Assembly (NCBI RefSeq): GCF_026212465.1
Contig: NC_080049.1
Span: 6,295,564-6,359,563 of the forward strand
Length of the DNA: 64,000 bases
Source: Amaranthus tricolor
Lineage: Eukaryota; Streptophyta; Magnoliopsida; Caryophyllales; Amaranthaceae
Direction of reading: 5' to 3'
Shown: positions 12,801-24,098 of the stretch, piece after piece
Position numbering within the stretch: position 1 is the stretch's first letter
How the letters are laid out: each line of letters opens with the position of its first letter
Translations under genes and position numbers: made by a program
The notes under the pieces: model-generated
What the model saw: only the letters and a program-made list of their open reading frames with translations
Databases searched by the model: none
What the model was told of the DNA's origin: nothing

Positions 12801-13553
12801 CACTGTGCTCCTGGAAGGAACTATTAGGCAAACTGTATTGAGTTGATACTGACTTGGGCGTCGGAGTGGGTTTTCGGAAAAACATTCCGGCCCATGCTAA
12901 CCCCTTGTCACTTTTTATAAAAACAGGTATCTTCTCAGGTAGTCTTATTGCATAGCTCGGCAAGATTGCAAAGACAGGCTTTCACATCACCAGCATTAAC
13001 CTCTGATTAAGGCTAAATCAAGAGATTAAGTTTGTAATTAATTGTTCCACGAAAGCAAACAGGAACAAAAATTAGGGGAAAATTTTTCCAACCAATAAAG
13101 ATCCATTCAAGACATACGATTCTAAAACATAGGATGACCAAAAGTCAAAGGCAAATTCACTATAGCAACATTTGATGGACCGAATACTGGTAATCTACTT
13201 AACTACTATTTTTTTTTATGATAAATGCTATATAATTCAATATCAATAAGATTTTAATTAAAAGACTCGAACTATAACCTACGAAGACCCAAGCTTAAAT
13301 TCTACCAAAAATATAACCATTTATATCAATTGTTATTTGTGATAGTTTTTAAAATTAAATAAGTTGGCATTTTGTATTGTCTTTCCAATTATTAGATAAT
13401 TACGAGATGTTCAAATATACAAAGTAGGAGTATCTATTAAGGAACTCTAATTATGTAAGGTGAATTGAGGCCAATTTAGATCTTTACAAGAAATTTGAAA
13501 CACCAATCCAAACATTTGTTAGATGGACTTTAACCTTCTTCCTACGAATTAAA
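12801..13553. other. Gene-free spacer
   Basis: No gene, terminal repeat or known element recognised. Confidence 0.4.
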
Positions 13554-13737
13554 ATAGTTGTCACAAATTCTCATTTAAGAAGATGTCATCATAAGATAGT
13601 CATCTAAATAGTCCAATTAAATTAATTATATAGTCCATTTTTATAATAGTTGTCACAAATTCTCATTTAAGAAGATGTCATCATAAGATAGTCATCTAAA
13701 TAGTCCAATTAAATTAATTATATCGTCCATTTTTATA
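13554..13737 (+). repeat. 92-bp direct tandem duplication
   Basis: Two nearly identical 92-bp units, 13554-13645 and 13646-13737, each starting ATAGTTGTCACAAATTC. Near identity suggests a recent duplication. No function is apparent. Confidence 0.9.
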
Positions 13738-14709
13738 TATTATATACTCACTTTTCACTAGTTTAACATTGATCGCATTGTTTTTCAATTTGCAGCGCGC
13801 TTAGGTTAGTAGGTAGAGTAATTTGGTATACATAGGTTAAATAACTTCTATGTTTGTTGTTGCTAAGAACAAACAAATACTCATTATAGCTTTTTTTTTT
13901 TTGTTAAAATGAGTAATTCAAAAAAAGATAAAACAATATACTCTTTGTTCGCTGTTCTAATAGTAAACAAGAGAGTGAAATTATTATTATTATTTTTTTT
14001 GCCTTCTTTCTTCTCCTAATTTCTTTATATTACCTAATTTCTCTCATAACATATTTTGTACATTAACTAATTCAACTAATACTTCTCCAATTTCATTATA
14101 GGATGTTTTATTTCCTAACCATCTAACTCATATCGAAATCTCACAGCAAAAGTTTTAGCTTGAAATTACATTGCATAATCAAGTATACTACAAGTTCTAG
14201 AAAAAAAAGGTTAAGACACCAATGAAAAGTCACACTACATCATCACGTGAGCTTTGTAAATAATCAAAGAATAAAGAAAACCAATAGGATAATCAAAAAT
14301 GAATTTAAAAAATGAAGATAATTGCAATACCTATGCTATACGATTGTATATATCAAAACCCTAGAGAAAATATAACAACTTCCAAATAGAAAATAGAGAA
14401 AAATTAAGAGGAGGAACAAGTGTTATTTGTTGTTATAGCATAAAAGCTAATTATAACGAGTACTTGTTCACTGTTAGCTATATTGAGTAAAGCTTAACTT
14501 GACTTTTTGATCAAAATTTTTGTTCTTTGTTGCTAATTCACTAAACAAATTCAAACCGTAGATTCGAACACAGAGACGTATTTATGGGAATTATATTAGT
14601 CTCACATTTATTTTGTGAATTCTTTTAATTAAAAATACTTTTTTTTTTGAAATTTTCTTAACCTTGCTCGTAACTCGTAAACAAATACATGTGAAGATTA
14701 TGGGCCAAT
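13738..14709. other. Gene-free spacer
   Basis: AT-rich DNA without a recognisable gene or element. Confidence 0.4.
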
Positions 14710-14714
14710 TAAAA

Positions 14715-15373
14715 TGTTATGAATGGTGTGACTTGAGTGCACATTTGGTGTGTGCATTCATGTGTGACTCTTGGGTTTGGAATCCAATGAGTATGTTAAT
14801 GTAGATGTATTAAGTTGAGTCTTGATGATTGTGATTTATGATGGTGATTAAAAGATGGATTAATGAGGTAATGAAGTATGAGTTATTCATTGGAGTTATG
14901 GGACTTAATGAAGAAGTGCAAAGGTTTAATTCTTGATGCTCCTAGGATGTTGTTTTTGACTCTTCAAGTACTTGGGGATGTTTCATTATCATTTATTCAT
15001 AGTTTTAATGTACTTAATGTTACTTAGTGAGATCTCTCCTATAAATAGAGAGCTCTCATTCACACATAAAGAATCATCCACAAAATACACCCAAGCCAAA
15101 CACTAGCCTATATCTCTTCTCTATTGTAATTTTCCATATTTGAGAGTTCTTTGAACTCCTTTGATAATATAAGAGATACTACACACCGGAGGACGTAGCC
15201 TAAGTTGGGTGAACCTCGTTAAATTTTTGTGTCTTTTTATTCCATTACTTTCTCCTACAAACATCGATATCATTGATAGCTTAATTTGTTTGTCACAAAA
15301 CCTCATACATTCGATCTTGGCAATATTGGAGTTTGAAACACATTGCTCGAACTCTAATAGAACATCGTTTTCA
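14715..15373 (+). mobile_element. Copia-type solo LTR A with 5-bp TSD
   Basis: A 659-bp solo LTR from TGTTATGAATGG to ATCGTTTTCA, flanked by the perfect duplication TAAAA (14710-14714 and 15374-15378). It holds an LTR promoter TATA box, CCTATAAATAGAG at about 15039, and a transcript-start-side region that is strongly conserved with solo LTR B at 62767-63603. No primer-binding site or internal region follows, so the element was reduced by LTR-LTR recombination. Compared with copy B it lacks an internal segment of roughly 165 bp rich in GGTCGAGC motifs. Assignment to copia rather than gypsy is inferred from the size, 5-bp TSD and TG..CA ends. Confidence 0.85.
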
Positions 15374-15378
15374 TAAAA

Positions 15379-15642
15379 CCATAAGCATGGACTTGGACGA
15401 GCAATCTAACGCGATGGAAATTTTTCTCCTTTCAGAAATAAATTATCTAATAGTCATCTTTTCCCAACAGATTGAAGGTTACCTAAAAATCGTCAAGATG
15501 TAAGCTCTACGAATCAAGATTAATCAACCAATCTCCAAGATAGTTGCAAACGAGGTCTCATTGCTTCATGGTTACACATGATTTCACAAGATTCTCTTAT
15601 GTTAAATATGGAACTTTTTTTTAGAACTTATTTTTTAAATTA
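15379..15642. other. Spacer before the Helitron terminus
   Basis: Short unassigned stretch. It ends in the host A that precedes the Helitron CTAG terminus. Confidence 0.4.
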
Positions 15643-15665
15643 CTAGTTGTGGGGCCGCGTTCCCC
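15643..15665 (-). other. Helitron 3' terminus with hairpin
   Basis: On the plus strand a host A is followed by CTAG, four bases, and then GGGGCCGCGTTCCCC. On the minus strand this is a GC-rich hairpin (4-bp GGGG/CCCC stem, 7-base loop), a short spacer, CTAG-3' and a flanking host T. Plant Helitrons end in a hairpin followed by CTRR and insert between A and T, so every landmark fits. The stem is short, which lowers certainty. Confidence 0.6.
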
Positions 15666-15918
15666 TAAGTTATACTTTTAAGTTTGAGGATAAGTTTGCG
15701 GCTCCGATGTTACACTTTTAAGTTTGAAGATAATAGTTTACGTATTTTGAAAAAATGTCTTACGATTTTGAAATAAAACAAAATTTAAAATATTGTAGAT
15801 AGTTGTCATTCCTAATTACCTTCAAAACGCTCTCTCTAATAGTATGATCCCAAGCAATGTATCCCAAAATATTTTAACATCATCTACACCGTTGAATGCA
15901 TCAAGTGCATTCAGGTCA

Positions 15919-16028
15919 TTATTTAAATTATATACAATTCCATTATTCTTTCTCAAAGTAAACCAATGCCTATTATTTTAAATTATATACAATCTCATTA
16001 TTCTTTCTCAAAGTAAACCAATGCCTAT
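15919..16028 (+). repeat. 55-bp tandem duplication
   Basis: Two adjacent units of 55 bp containing CATTATTCTTTCTCAAAGTA, starting at about 15941 and 15996. They lie inside the Helitron, near its 3' end. Confidence 0.85.
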
Positions 16029-16594
16029 TATTCCTTCTAGAATAACAGTCATAGCCTGTACACAAGCCCATGTCAATTGAACAAGCAAACTGCACTTATA
16101 GGATGCGAAATTAAATTTAAAATAATACACCTGAATTGAACATTCACAAAATTTGCGATGTGTTGTATATCACAAGCTATCAATGAATACTACACAAATA
16201 TGCAAAAAGAGAGCAAAAACCCAGAAAACAGAGCAATGAAAATACATATTCTAAGTTCCAATTCAGGACAGTTTTAAAGAGTAAATGGGGTAATGATCTT
16301 TTGTTCTTGGGCTCATACAACAATCAAAATCATATATGTTTAGCATCAATAAAGCAAGACAAATAATATTCACTTATAATAGCAACAAAATTATGATAAC
16401 AAGCAACACATAAAGTTGTAATACAAAAGCAAAGATAGTACTACATGTTCAATTAATAGTTAAGCAAAATGAACATGGTTGTGGTGGGCTAGCATGGAAA
16501 GTTATAGCTCCTAATAATTGGAGTTTCCAAACAAGTGTTCCAAAAAGGCAACAATATTTAAGATAGTGTGTCAAAAGCTAACATCGTAGACAAC

Positions 16595-18950
16595 TCAAGC
16601 GTTGAAGTCCAATACATCGGAAGAAGTAATTGCATCCGAAAAATCTAAACTAAGCTTCACTATCTCTACTTTCTTTGATGCAGATGACGGTTGTGGATCA
16701 TTTAAAGGAGCAAAAGTCAATAGAGCTGGTACAATTTGCTCTGATGAATGAGTATCGGTCTCTACTTTATGTGATGCAGATGATGGTTCTGGAGCGTGTA
16801 AAGAAGTAGCATCAGTTAGTTGAGCGAGTACACTTTATTGTGATGAATGAGTCTCGAACGACTTGCAGGCCAAGTGTTCTGGATTTGTTGAAGTATCTGG
16901 TGCAACTGCAATCAATTTTAGAACCCACTTTAGCACACCACTTTTAGATAAAGCGACAGTTGGACCCAACTGTATCTCAATCGGTTTCACTCATAGAGAT
17001 TGAGCAATGTCTTGATAAGATTCAGTATGTTCCTGTTTAGTGAAGATAAACTAATAGTAGTAAGTGTACTAATGATTAAAGTTACGAATTTTGCAAGGTT
17101 ATAATTTCGAGATTTTTGCCTTACATAAGTAGCTGGATTATATAGTTCATCGATTGTTTTTCCAAAGAATTCTGCTATAGTGTCATTGAATGCAGTTAGT
17201 TGGATAGAGTCCGTGCTATCGTAGGCGTCGAAAGTGAGCGCTAATCTGATAGATGGCAAAATCAAAAATTGTATATGAGAGTTCAATAGATAAGGTTGTA
17301 CATATAAATTTATGAACCAACCATGGCTTAGCGACGCTCTCTTTCTTGTGGCACCATGGACATTCAAAAACTTCATTCCTTTCATTGTCTGTCTTTTTAT
17401 TGCATTGATCACACCCTATAAATTTTCTTATATCATTGTAGCTACAATTCTCGAGCAATGCTTTTATCCAATATCAATCTTCTTGGATAGTATTTGCTGC
17501 CTGTGGAATTTTAAAAGGGTTAGTTTTACTTGATTGGTACTTCTTATAATTCTATTTTATAATGATTGTTTTTGGATATATTTAGCAAAATAAAAAGGAA
17601 TATAGATAATTAACTGATATAATTAGAAAGCTAGATTTAATATCGTCTTGCTTCTGATGAAGGCAATTGTGGTTAGCTGCCTTTGGTTTAAGGGTATGCG
17701 GGTCTTCAGGATTTGTGTTTTGTGATCGCGAAGCAAGGATCCATGAGAAGAGGCCCTATGTTAAAAAAAGAACATGTATTGATGGAAACATATAACTTTG
17801 TGTGTAAATGCATTATCAGGGATTGTTTACAGATTACGTGCTTTACCAGTGGCTTAGAGAATTTGTCTTGTCACCAGTTGGTGTTGGAATGATTAAAGAC
17901 GACATCATAGTTGATAGGCCAAAACCTAATAATTTTCAAAGGCAATTATCATCGCATAAATGAAGATGGCAATTGGTTTACTGAATATTAGAGTAATAAA
18001 GGGAACCACGAACAAAAAGATATAATAGTAAGTATACCCTTGTGTGATGTAACCCTTAGAGATGTGAAATCAAAAATTTGATTTTCAGCAGGTTTTGTTT
18101 TAAAGAAGTCTGCCATATCATTCCATGCCGACACAGTTAAGGGTTAATGTGAGCTGCATGAGGTTGGTCAATAAAACATATAGAATACAATAGATAAATA
18201 TGTTTAAAAAGCTAAAGTGTGCAACACTATACCTATGATCAACGATAATAATTTCTGACACGTTGTTTGTTGCTCAAATGCACCTTTTACCATGCGCTTG
18301 TCTCCAATGAAAAGAACAACACCAATTATATCTAAATAATAAATGATTGGTGATAAATTACTTTCTTGATAATGTACTTATATCTTATATGTAGTTATAC
18401 GCATAAGATATTAAATATGTTTGATATAAATGATATTAGAACTATTGAATATATGTACTAAATCTATCATAAGGACTTGCTGTTCTTGGAATAGTTGCTA
18501 TTGAATGATAGACCGGACCGGAAGCTTTTGAAGAGGAACCAATGACTTGAATTACAGTCCAATTACTAAATGTCATTTGATATTCCCCAGTTCTGGTTTG
18601 GTACTTTTCGTCGACGGCCTTAAATGTAGGATTTGAAATCAGATACTCATGATTCTGTTTAATTAAAGAATCATGAGCTTGTATGTCAACTTCGAAGAGG
18701 GTTGCTCTCATAACATCACCCTAATAATAGTAAGGATCAAATAACAGTTAGCTAAAAAATGTAAGGTTGATTGAACAAAAAAGTTGTTATTCTTTTGTGT
18801 GTATACCTTTTCATCTTGCAGCAGAAGACGTTGGTATTTCTTTTTGCCTGGTGATTGAAACGGTCTGGACTTGTCAATAACCTTGATTTTAACTTTATGT
18901 ACTACTGATGTGTTTGCTAAGTCATGCAAAGTAGAATACTTTTCCTTCAT
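16595..18950 (-). pseudogene. Helitron RPA70-like single-strand DNA-binding protein gene, broken
   Basis: The gene reads from 18950 leftward. The first exon begins MKEKYSTLHDLANT and has KIKVIDKSRPF and YQRLLLQDEK, the first OB fold of Replication Protein A large subunit. The next piece (18711-18450) has NPTFKAVDEKYQTRTGEYQM. Further pieces at 18330-18240 (DIIGVVLFIGD) and 18150-18020 (FTSLRVTSHKG) follow the RPA order. At 17410-17330 is the zinc ribbon of the third DNA-binding domain (CDQCNKKT...FECPWCHKK), then RLALTFDAYDSTDSIQLTAF and LGKS-like FFGKTIDEL. The frame ends at a TGA at 16595-16597. Stops and frame changes between pieces suggest a decayed gene, although some breaks may be introns. 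RPA-like genes accompany RepHel in plant Helitrons and are thought to help strand exchange. Confidence 0.75.
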
Positions 18951-18959
18951 GTCTGCAGC

Positions 18960-20585
18960 GTCAAAGTAATCAATAATTTTACACTAACAAATAGAAATAT
19001 GCCTAGTATCAAAGGCAAAATGATCACAAACCGAAAATAATGCGCCAAATCCAATATAAAGATGAAATGAACTTTTAGGATTGCAAACAAAAGCATTAAT
19101 TAGTGTGAGCGTTCAACATTTATGCCAAATACCCATATATGTTGTTTTAACAGGTTGGTGTTGTTGGTTTGATGTTGTACAAGCTTATATAAGGCAGCAC
19201 TGATGCTGTTAGGAAGTAATCGAGTCCATGATTAAATGTGGATCGGTTAAGAAGCTCGTGCAGTTACAAAGAATAGAGGCCGAGTGTAGCGAATTGTGTC
19301 AAATAAGAGTGAATACAAACATAGATATGTGTGAAGGTGTAGGAAGAGAAGAGGATGAAAGCTTGTCGAAGATGATCCTGTGAAGATGATTCATCCTATA
19401 CCTGGTGAAAGCTCAATATGTGAAGGTGATCCATCCCTCAGAATACAACAACTCCAATAACAACAAGGCAAACCTTACTCTCAAGCTGATATGGTTGGCT
19501 ACATGAACAAAAAATTCAAATCCTGTGCTAGTGCAAAAATATTCTCATGTACTATTAATTTTATCAAGTACTATATGCTCTTGTTCATTATACTGCATAC
19601 TTAATAAAAACAAGATGAAAAAAGAGGATGAAACATACATGATCAAGAAGGGATATACAAATTTTGATGAAGAAAGTTTGATGAAGAAATAAATTGTAAA
19701 GTTTGATGAAGAACGAGAAAGAAAGAAATACCTGTGGGGAAGTCAAGTTAAAAGTATACCAGGGGTTACACAATTGAATCAAGATGAAAGATAAAAGCAA
19801 GTAGGCAGTAACTTTAGAAATTGCATCACTAAAGGAGAGAAAAAGAGTAAATATTCAATCAATTGGCTGATTTTTCTCAAAGTGAAAAAGAATTATACAT
19901 AAGCAAATTAAGAATAACTTCAATAGACATACTACTCAATCTAGAAATCACTAGTCAAGTAAAGAATTACAAAAAACAATCATAAACTTTCATGTTCAAG
20001 CTACATTTCCATGTCCATTTAAAAAGTTCTATATTTACATGGTTTTGTTCCTGAATATTATATATTTTTGTTCAAGTGCCTACCGTTTAATGCCAATTGT
20101 TGTTTAGTTCTTATGATATATGTTTATGGTTGGGGCTTTTTCTTGCAATGATAGGCTGAGTTCACTCCTGATAATTTGTACACAAGGAAACGACCTTTCG
20201 ACTCTAGGGTACAATTAATGATGGCTTTTGATCTACTCTTTGTAATATGATATGAGCTATTTAATTTGAAGTTTGCATCAACAAGAAATACTGAAATCAC
20301 CTGACGAAGACACAAGTTGGAAGAATATAAAGAAACAATTCAATGAAGTTGTAAGCAAGAGTAAAGTGACTCTTGATCAAACAACAAACGACAAGGAAAA
20401 AAAACACAAATCAAGGGTATCTTTGATCACATTTCAATCACAAATGATTTGTATTTATTTCATTTAATTATACACTCAATTAGAGCATAATAAAAACAAA
20501 CTACATTATAGTAGATGCTGAAAATGCTTAGATCTTCGCTTACAAAGATAGTAATCCAAGCAAAGCATACAAAACCTTTGTGCAG
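18960..20585. other. Helitron interior, no identified gene
   Basis: AT-rich interior. An exon-like segment at about 20155-20248 on the plus strand follows an acceptor-like GATAG and reads EFTPDNLYTRKRPFDSR. I do not recognise its parent gene. Confidence 0.4.
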
Positions 20586-20745
20586 TTTCCTATGCTGTCA
20601 AAATGCCTGAAGTTACAGAAACTATGTGCAGAATCCCCAAACTCATCAGCCCACCCACTAATCCAACTTCTAGATTTTCTAGGTGGGGCTAAATCATTTG
20701 AACTCTGCAAAATTCTGCTATGGAATAAACATACAATAAGTGTTA
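20586..20745 (+). pseudogene. Captured fragment of a BTB/POZ-NPH3 family gene
   Basis: After the acceptor TGTGCAG the plus strand reads FPMLSKCLKLQKLCAESP, then HPLIQLLDFLGG and SFELC. This matches the BTB-to-NPH3 region of plant NPH3/RPT2/NPY proteins (consensus F-P-L-L-S-K-C-x-R-L-Q-x-L then IQLPDFPGG...FELCAKFCYG). After FELC a small deletion shifts the frame, and the expected AKFCYGIN appears in the neighbouring frame before a stop. The intact proteins are CUL3 adaptors in phototropism and auxin-related signalling. This is a single captured exon with no start and no continuation. It lies opposite to the Helitron genes. Confidence 0.72.
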
Positions 20746-22932
20746 AAGTAGAAGAAAAGGAAATTTGATCTATCAGCTTAAAGTTTTTCTTAACTCTTGT
20801 GTGCTTCAAGGGTGGAATGTTGCAATCATAACGAAAAGAGCAAAAGTATATTCATTCTGTGTAGTAAAGAGCAGAAGTTTTTCTTAATTTTATTTCGCAA
20901 AATATGTGTTCATTTTAATGATCTTTTTTTTCTTTGTTCTAATTAAATGATCTGTAAATCATTGATTAGTAAATAGCAAATAAGTAAATAGAAATTGAAC
21001 AATAGAAAAAAAAACAACTCATTGAATGACATCAATAAACATGTTGAATTTAGAAAGCATATAAAAGAATACAAGTGTAATAATACCTAATTACGTTGAG
21101 AATGAAGTTGTAGCAATCAGTTTCCTGTACATTTGTAGAAAGTGAAAACACAAATTAAATTAACAAAGCACAAGTATATGTTTGTGTATTTAGGCAAATT
21201 TGAGAAAACGAATTTGAGTTACTTGTGTTCCTTTTTAAGTGCAAGAGTTTGTGTATGGTTATAAGATTAAATATATGTGAAGACTTGGATTTTATAGATA
21301 GTTGTAGTGGTTGAAATCCAGTAACAACAACTCATCAAAACATGTGTTCGTGTCAAATCACCTGATAAAATTCCATATGAAAGCATTCGGCTTATGGAAG
21401 ATATTGTCTTCAAATTCAACAATTAAGTCAAATGGATGAAAACTTACAATTATTATTTTTATGAAGCTTAATGGGAAAAACACAAATATTCAAAAAAAGT
21501 GAAATTCAGTTTCCATACCATCAGATTTTTCTGGAGAGGAATCCAAGTGACAGGCAGGTCTTATATCAAAGTAAACAAAGAAGAAACAAACAGTTACAAC
21601 CTGTAATTATATATGTCAAGCATGACCTATTATTCTATTACCTCTCATTAGTTGGTGGTTGCATGGCAGCTGCTGCTTCTTTCTTCTGCAAGAATAGCCA
21701 AAAAAGATAATGAAATACCGAATACAATTGAAAAAGTCCCAATTCCTATCAAATGATGATGAATCGAAAACAAATACAAGGAAAGTGAACTCTTAAAAAA
21801 TGCAAGGGTGTTGGCTACGCACACGGTCCCCCAAATTACACTATCGAATTTCCAAATATTATTTTATACATTTCTATTAACAATAATACAAATGAAATTA
21901 AATCTTAATGTCGTAGTACGAAGGTTGTATAAATAATGACATCTTATTAGCTGAAATGTCGGCCTGGCTATGATATAGCCGACCTCGTACCGTATCAAAA
22001 TGATCAGACACAGCTTAATGCAACAATCTAAGTTCCTTCCCACTAAAGTGTGTCTGATCTTTACATAGCTCTTAAACTTTCAGCTTGTGGCAATATAAAT
22101 TTCCTTTGTATTAACTATGATAAGGATTAAGGAAAAGTTGTACAAGGCTTGTCTATGCAGAAAGTCATACCTGCATTTTCAGACATAGCTTAATGTACAT
22201 TTTCAGCTTGTGGCAATGGAGCATCATGTATCACTTCAACGAAAGTCATACCTGGTTTTTTCACAGAAATGAAATGTGATGAAAAATGATAAAATAATCG
22301 CGACACCATTAATTCAACAAAGCGCAACACTTAAAACAATTATCTAGAAAGGTTCTCTCCGGAAAATATAATAAATCGAAGGAATTGAACATACCATCCC
22401 ACCAGTTGAATGGGCTTGATCCCCTGAGCTTGAAATGAAAATTCCCAAAAATACGAAAGGTAAGCACATGAAAGAAGAGGAAGTTCTTCAGCGTCTATCA
22501 GGGAAAGATATCAACTAATGCAAAGATATCAACTAATGCAAAGATATCAACTAAAAGTACAATCATCTCATTTTGTGGAGCATCACGTCCACTAATAACC
22601 AAATAATTTTCGCTGCTGATGAACCAATTAAATTATGAGAAATTCTCGCAAGTGTTTTTTCCTGGTAATCCAGAAATGGTAAGATACATAATTCAATACT
22701 AATGAACAAAATTAAAGAGATCGGAAAGCAATAAAAATACCTTAACAATGCAGGATGATGAAGAATAAAACCATAAACTTGATGTTGATTTTTTTGTTAT
22801 TTTTATGGAATGGGATGTTAAGGTTACCCTTCACCAGATCAGAATTACCTATTTATCAAAACAAAGTTGTTCAGCAGCTAATTGGCCTATATAAAGAGCT
22901 ATATGAAAAAGGTAAAGAAGCAAGTTGGAAAC
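20746..22932. other. Helitron interior with small local duplications
   Basis: No gene is recognised. Short motifs are repeated locally: CAGACAYAGCTTAATG near 22010 and 22185, TTCAGCTTGTGGCAAT near 22080 and 22203, and a GATATCAACTAATGCAAA triplet near 22507-22555. Several GTATGACTTTC donor-like sites on the minus strand hint at more degenerate captured exons. Confidence 0.4.
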
Positions 22933-22970
22933 CTTCGGATCATCGGGAGGATCATACTGGACAATCCAAT
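22933..22970 (-). pseudogene. Captured 38-nt exon of a DEAD-box RNA helicase
   Basis: On the minus strand an acceptor TTTGTTTTAG is followed by 38 nt encoding (D)WIVQYDPPDDPK and then a GT donor. This peptide is the hallmark just before EYIHRVGRTAR in HAS1/DDX18-type helicases (plant RH27/RH51 group), which act in ribosome biogenesis. Only this exon is convincing, and the following exon with the HRVGR motif was not found. The short length limits certainty, but the match and the splice borders agree. Confidence 0.6.
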
Positions 22971-23430
22971 CTAAAACAAATTCAAGAAAAGAACAGATCA
23001 ATCAACTGTAAAAGCTATTGTTAAACTGTTATACTTAAAACCACCTATAAACAAATGAAGTCACACAACATTTTCCATCATATTAACCTTCAAGTAATTA
23101 ATAATTGCAAATTATAATTGATTCTATATTTCTGTGTAATTCTAATTTATAGGAGTATTAATCTGAATGTTGCCTCGTTCAAAAAATCAAAAAACAAACA
23201 ATATTCAAGCCACAAACACAGAGTTGTGTATAGCATAAAGGGGCAGAAACTCATCTAGAGTTTAACATTGTAATAAATAGCAAAAGAAGATAGTGATCAA
23301 GAAGCACCCATCAAAAAATTTGTTGCCTTTGTTGAGATACTGATCTGATTACTGAGATGGACCAAAAATTTGTTTGCGAAAAGCGCACCCATCATCTTGT
23401 GGAAGACGAAGCATATTTATTATTTACTCG

Positions 23431-23780
23431 GGCAACGTACCGGAACAATTGAGGATCATCCGTGTCCCTTCAATGTAATCTCTTGTAATCAAATCCTCTA
23501 TCCTTTTCTTGATTAGCTTAAAAACAGGCTGAAAAAAGAGACGGTGAAAGACCATCAAATCAAATATCAAATAAAGATTAAATACCCGAAAAGAAACAGC
23601 AAGATCACATACCTTGAAACTGCGAGTTAGCTGCTCAACACACTCGGCGACCAATTACTGATATTCCAACACCTTCCTACTTTTCATTATGCTCACAATA
23701 ATGGCATCAATGGCAAATCACCTATCTTTGTCCACATCATCGACCATCGTTTTCCTTTCATCCAATGAAGGAAGAGAAAT
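23431..23780 (-). pseudogene. Captured cullin-1 C-terminal fragment
   Basis: Two exons read on the minus strand. Exon 23780-23613 encodes ISLPSLDERK, then VDDVDKDR, a TGA stop, FAIDAIIVSIMKSRKVL, a second stop, and LVAECVEQLTRSFK with a clean GT donor. Exon 23528-23431 (after a CAG acceptor) encodes PVFKLIKKRIEDLITRDYIE, and then a one-base shift moves the expected LFRYVA end into the next frame. This is the C-terminal winged-helix region of plant CUL1 and includes the lysine of IMKSRK that receives NEDD8 in working cullins. Intact CUL1 is the scaffold of SCF ubiquitin ligases. With two in-frame stops and a frameshift it cannot make a functional cullin. It lies in the same orientation as the Helitron genes. 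Confidence 0.82.
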
Positions 23781-24098
23781 CTACATTCGCAACAAGAAAA
23801 CGAAAATACAAGTGAGAAATTGCTGAATATGCAAGGAATTTTTCCATTGAAAAATATGGACATTGTACAAAATCATATTCTTATCCTACAATTTTGATGC
23901 ATCAAGATGAATACTACTTGTTTTCCGTACGTTCTGCAACACAAATCCAATAAGTACAGAAAGATCATGATCTATTAAAAAACTAAAGAATATATTTTAT
24001 AAACAATTTGCACACATGAGAACAATCAATTTAAATGCAGGTTTTTACGCAATTATGAATTATTAACAATGCAATTCTTTTACCTTATCAAAACACTG

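Noticed and set aside
12688..12963. 91-aa open frame on the minus strand
   Set aside because: It runs through the 50-bp minisatellite, has no family resemblance and no promoter or splice context.
15121..15306. Conserved 61-aa frame, also at 62834-63019
   Set aside because: The conservation reflects two copies of the same LTR, not a protein-coding gene.
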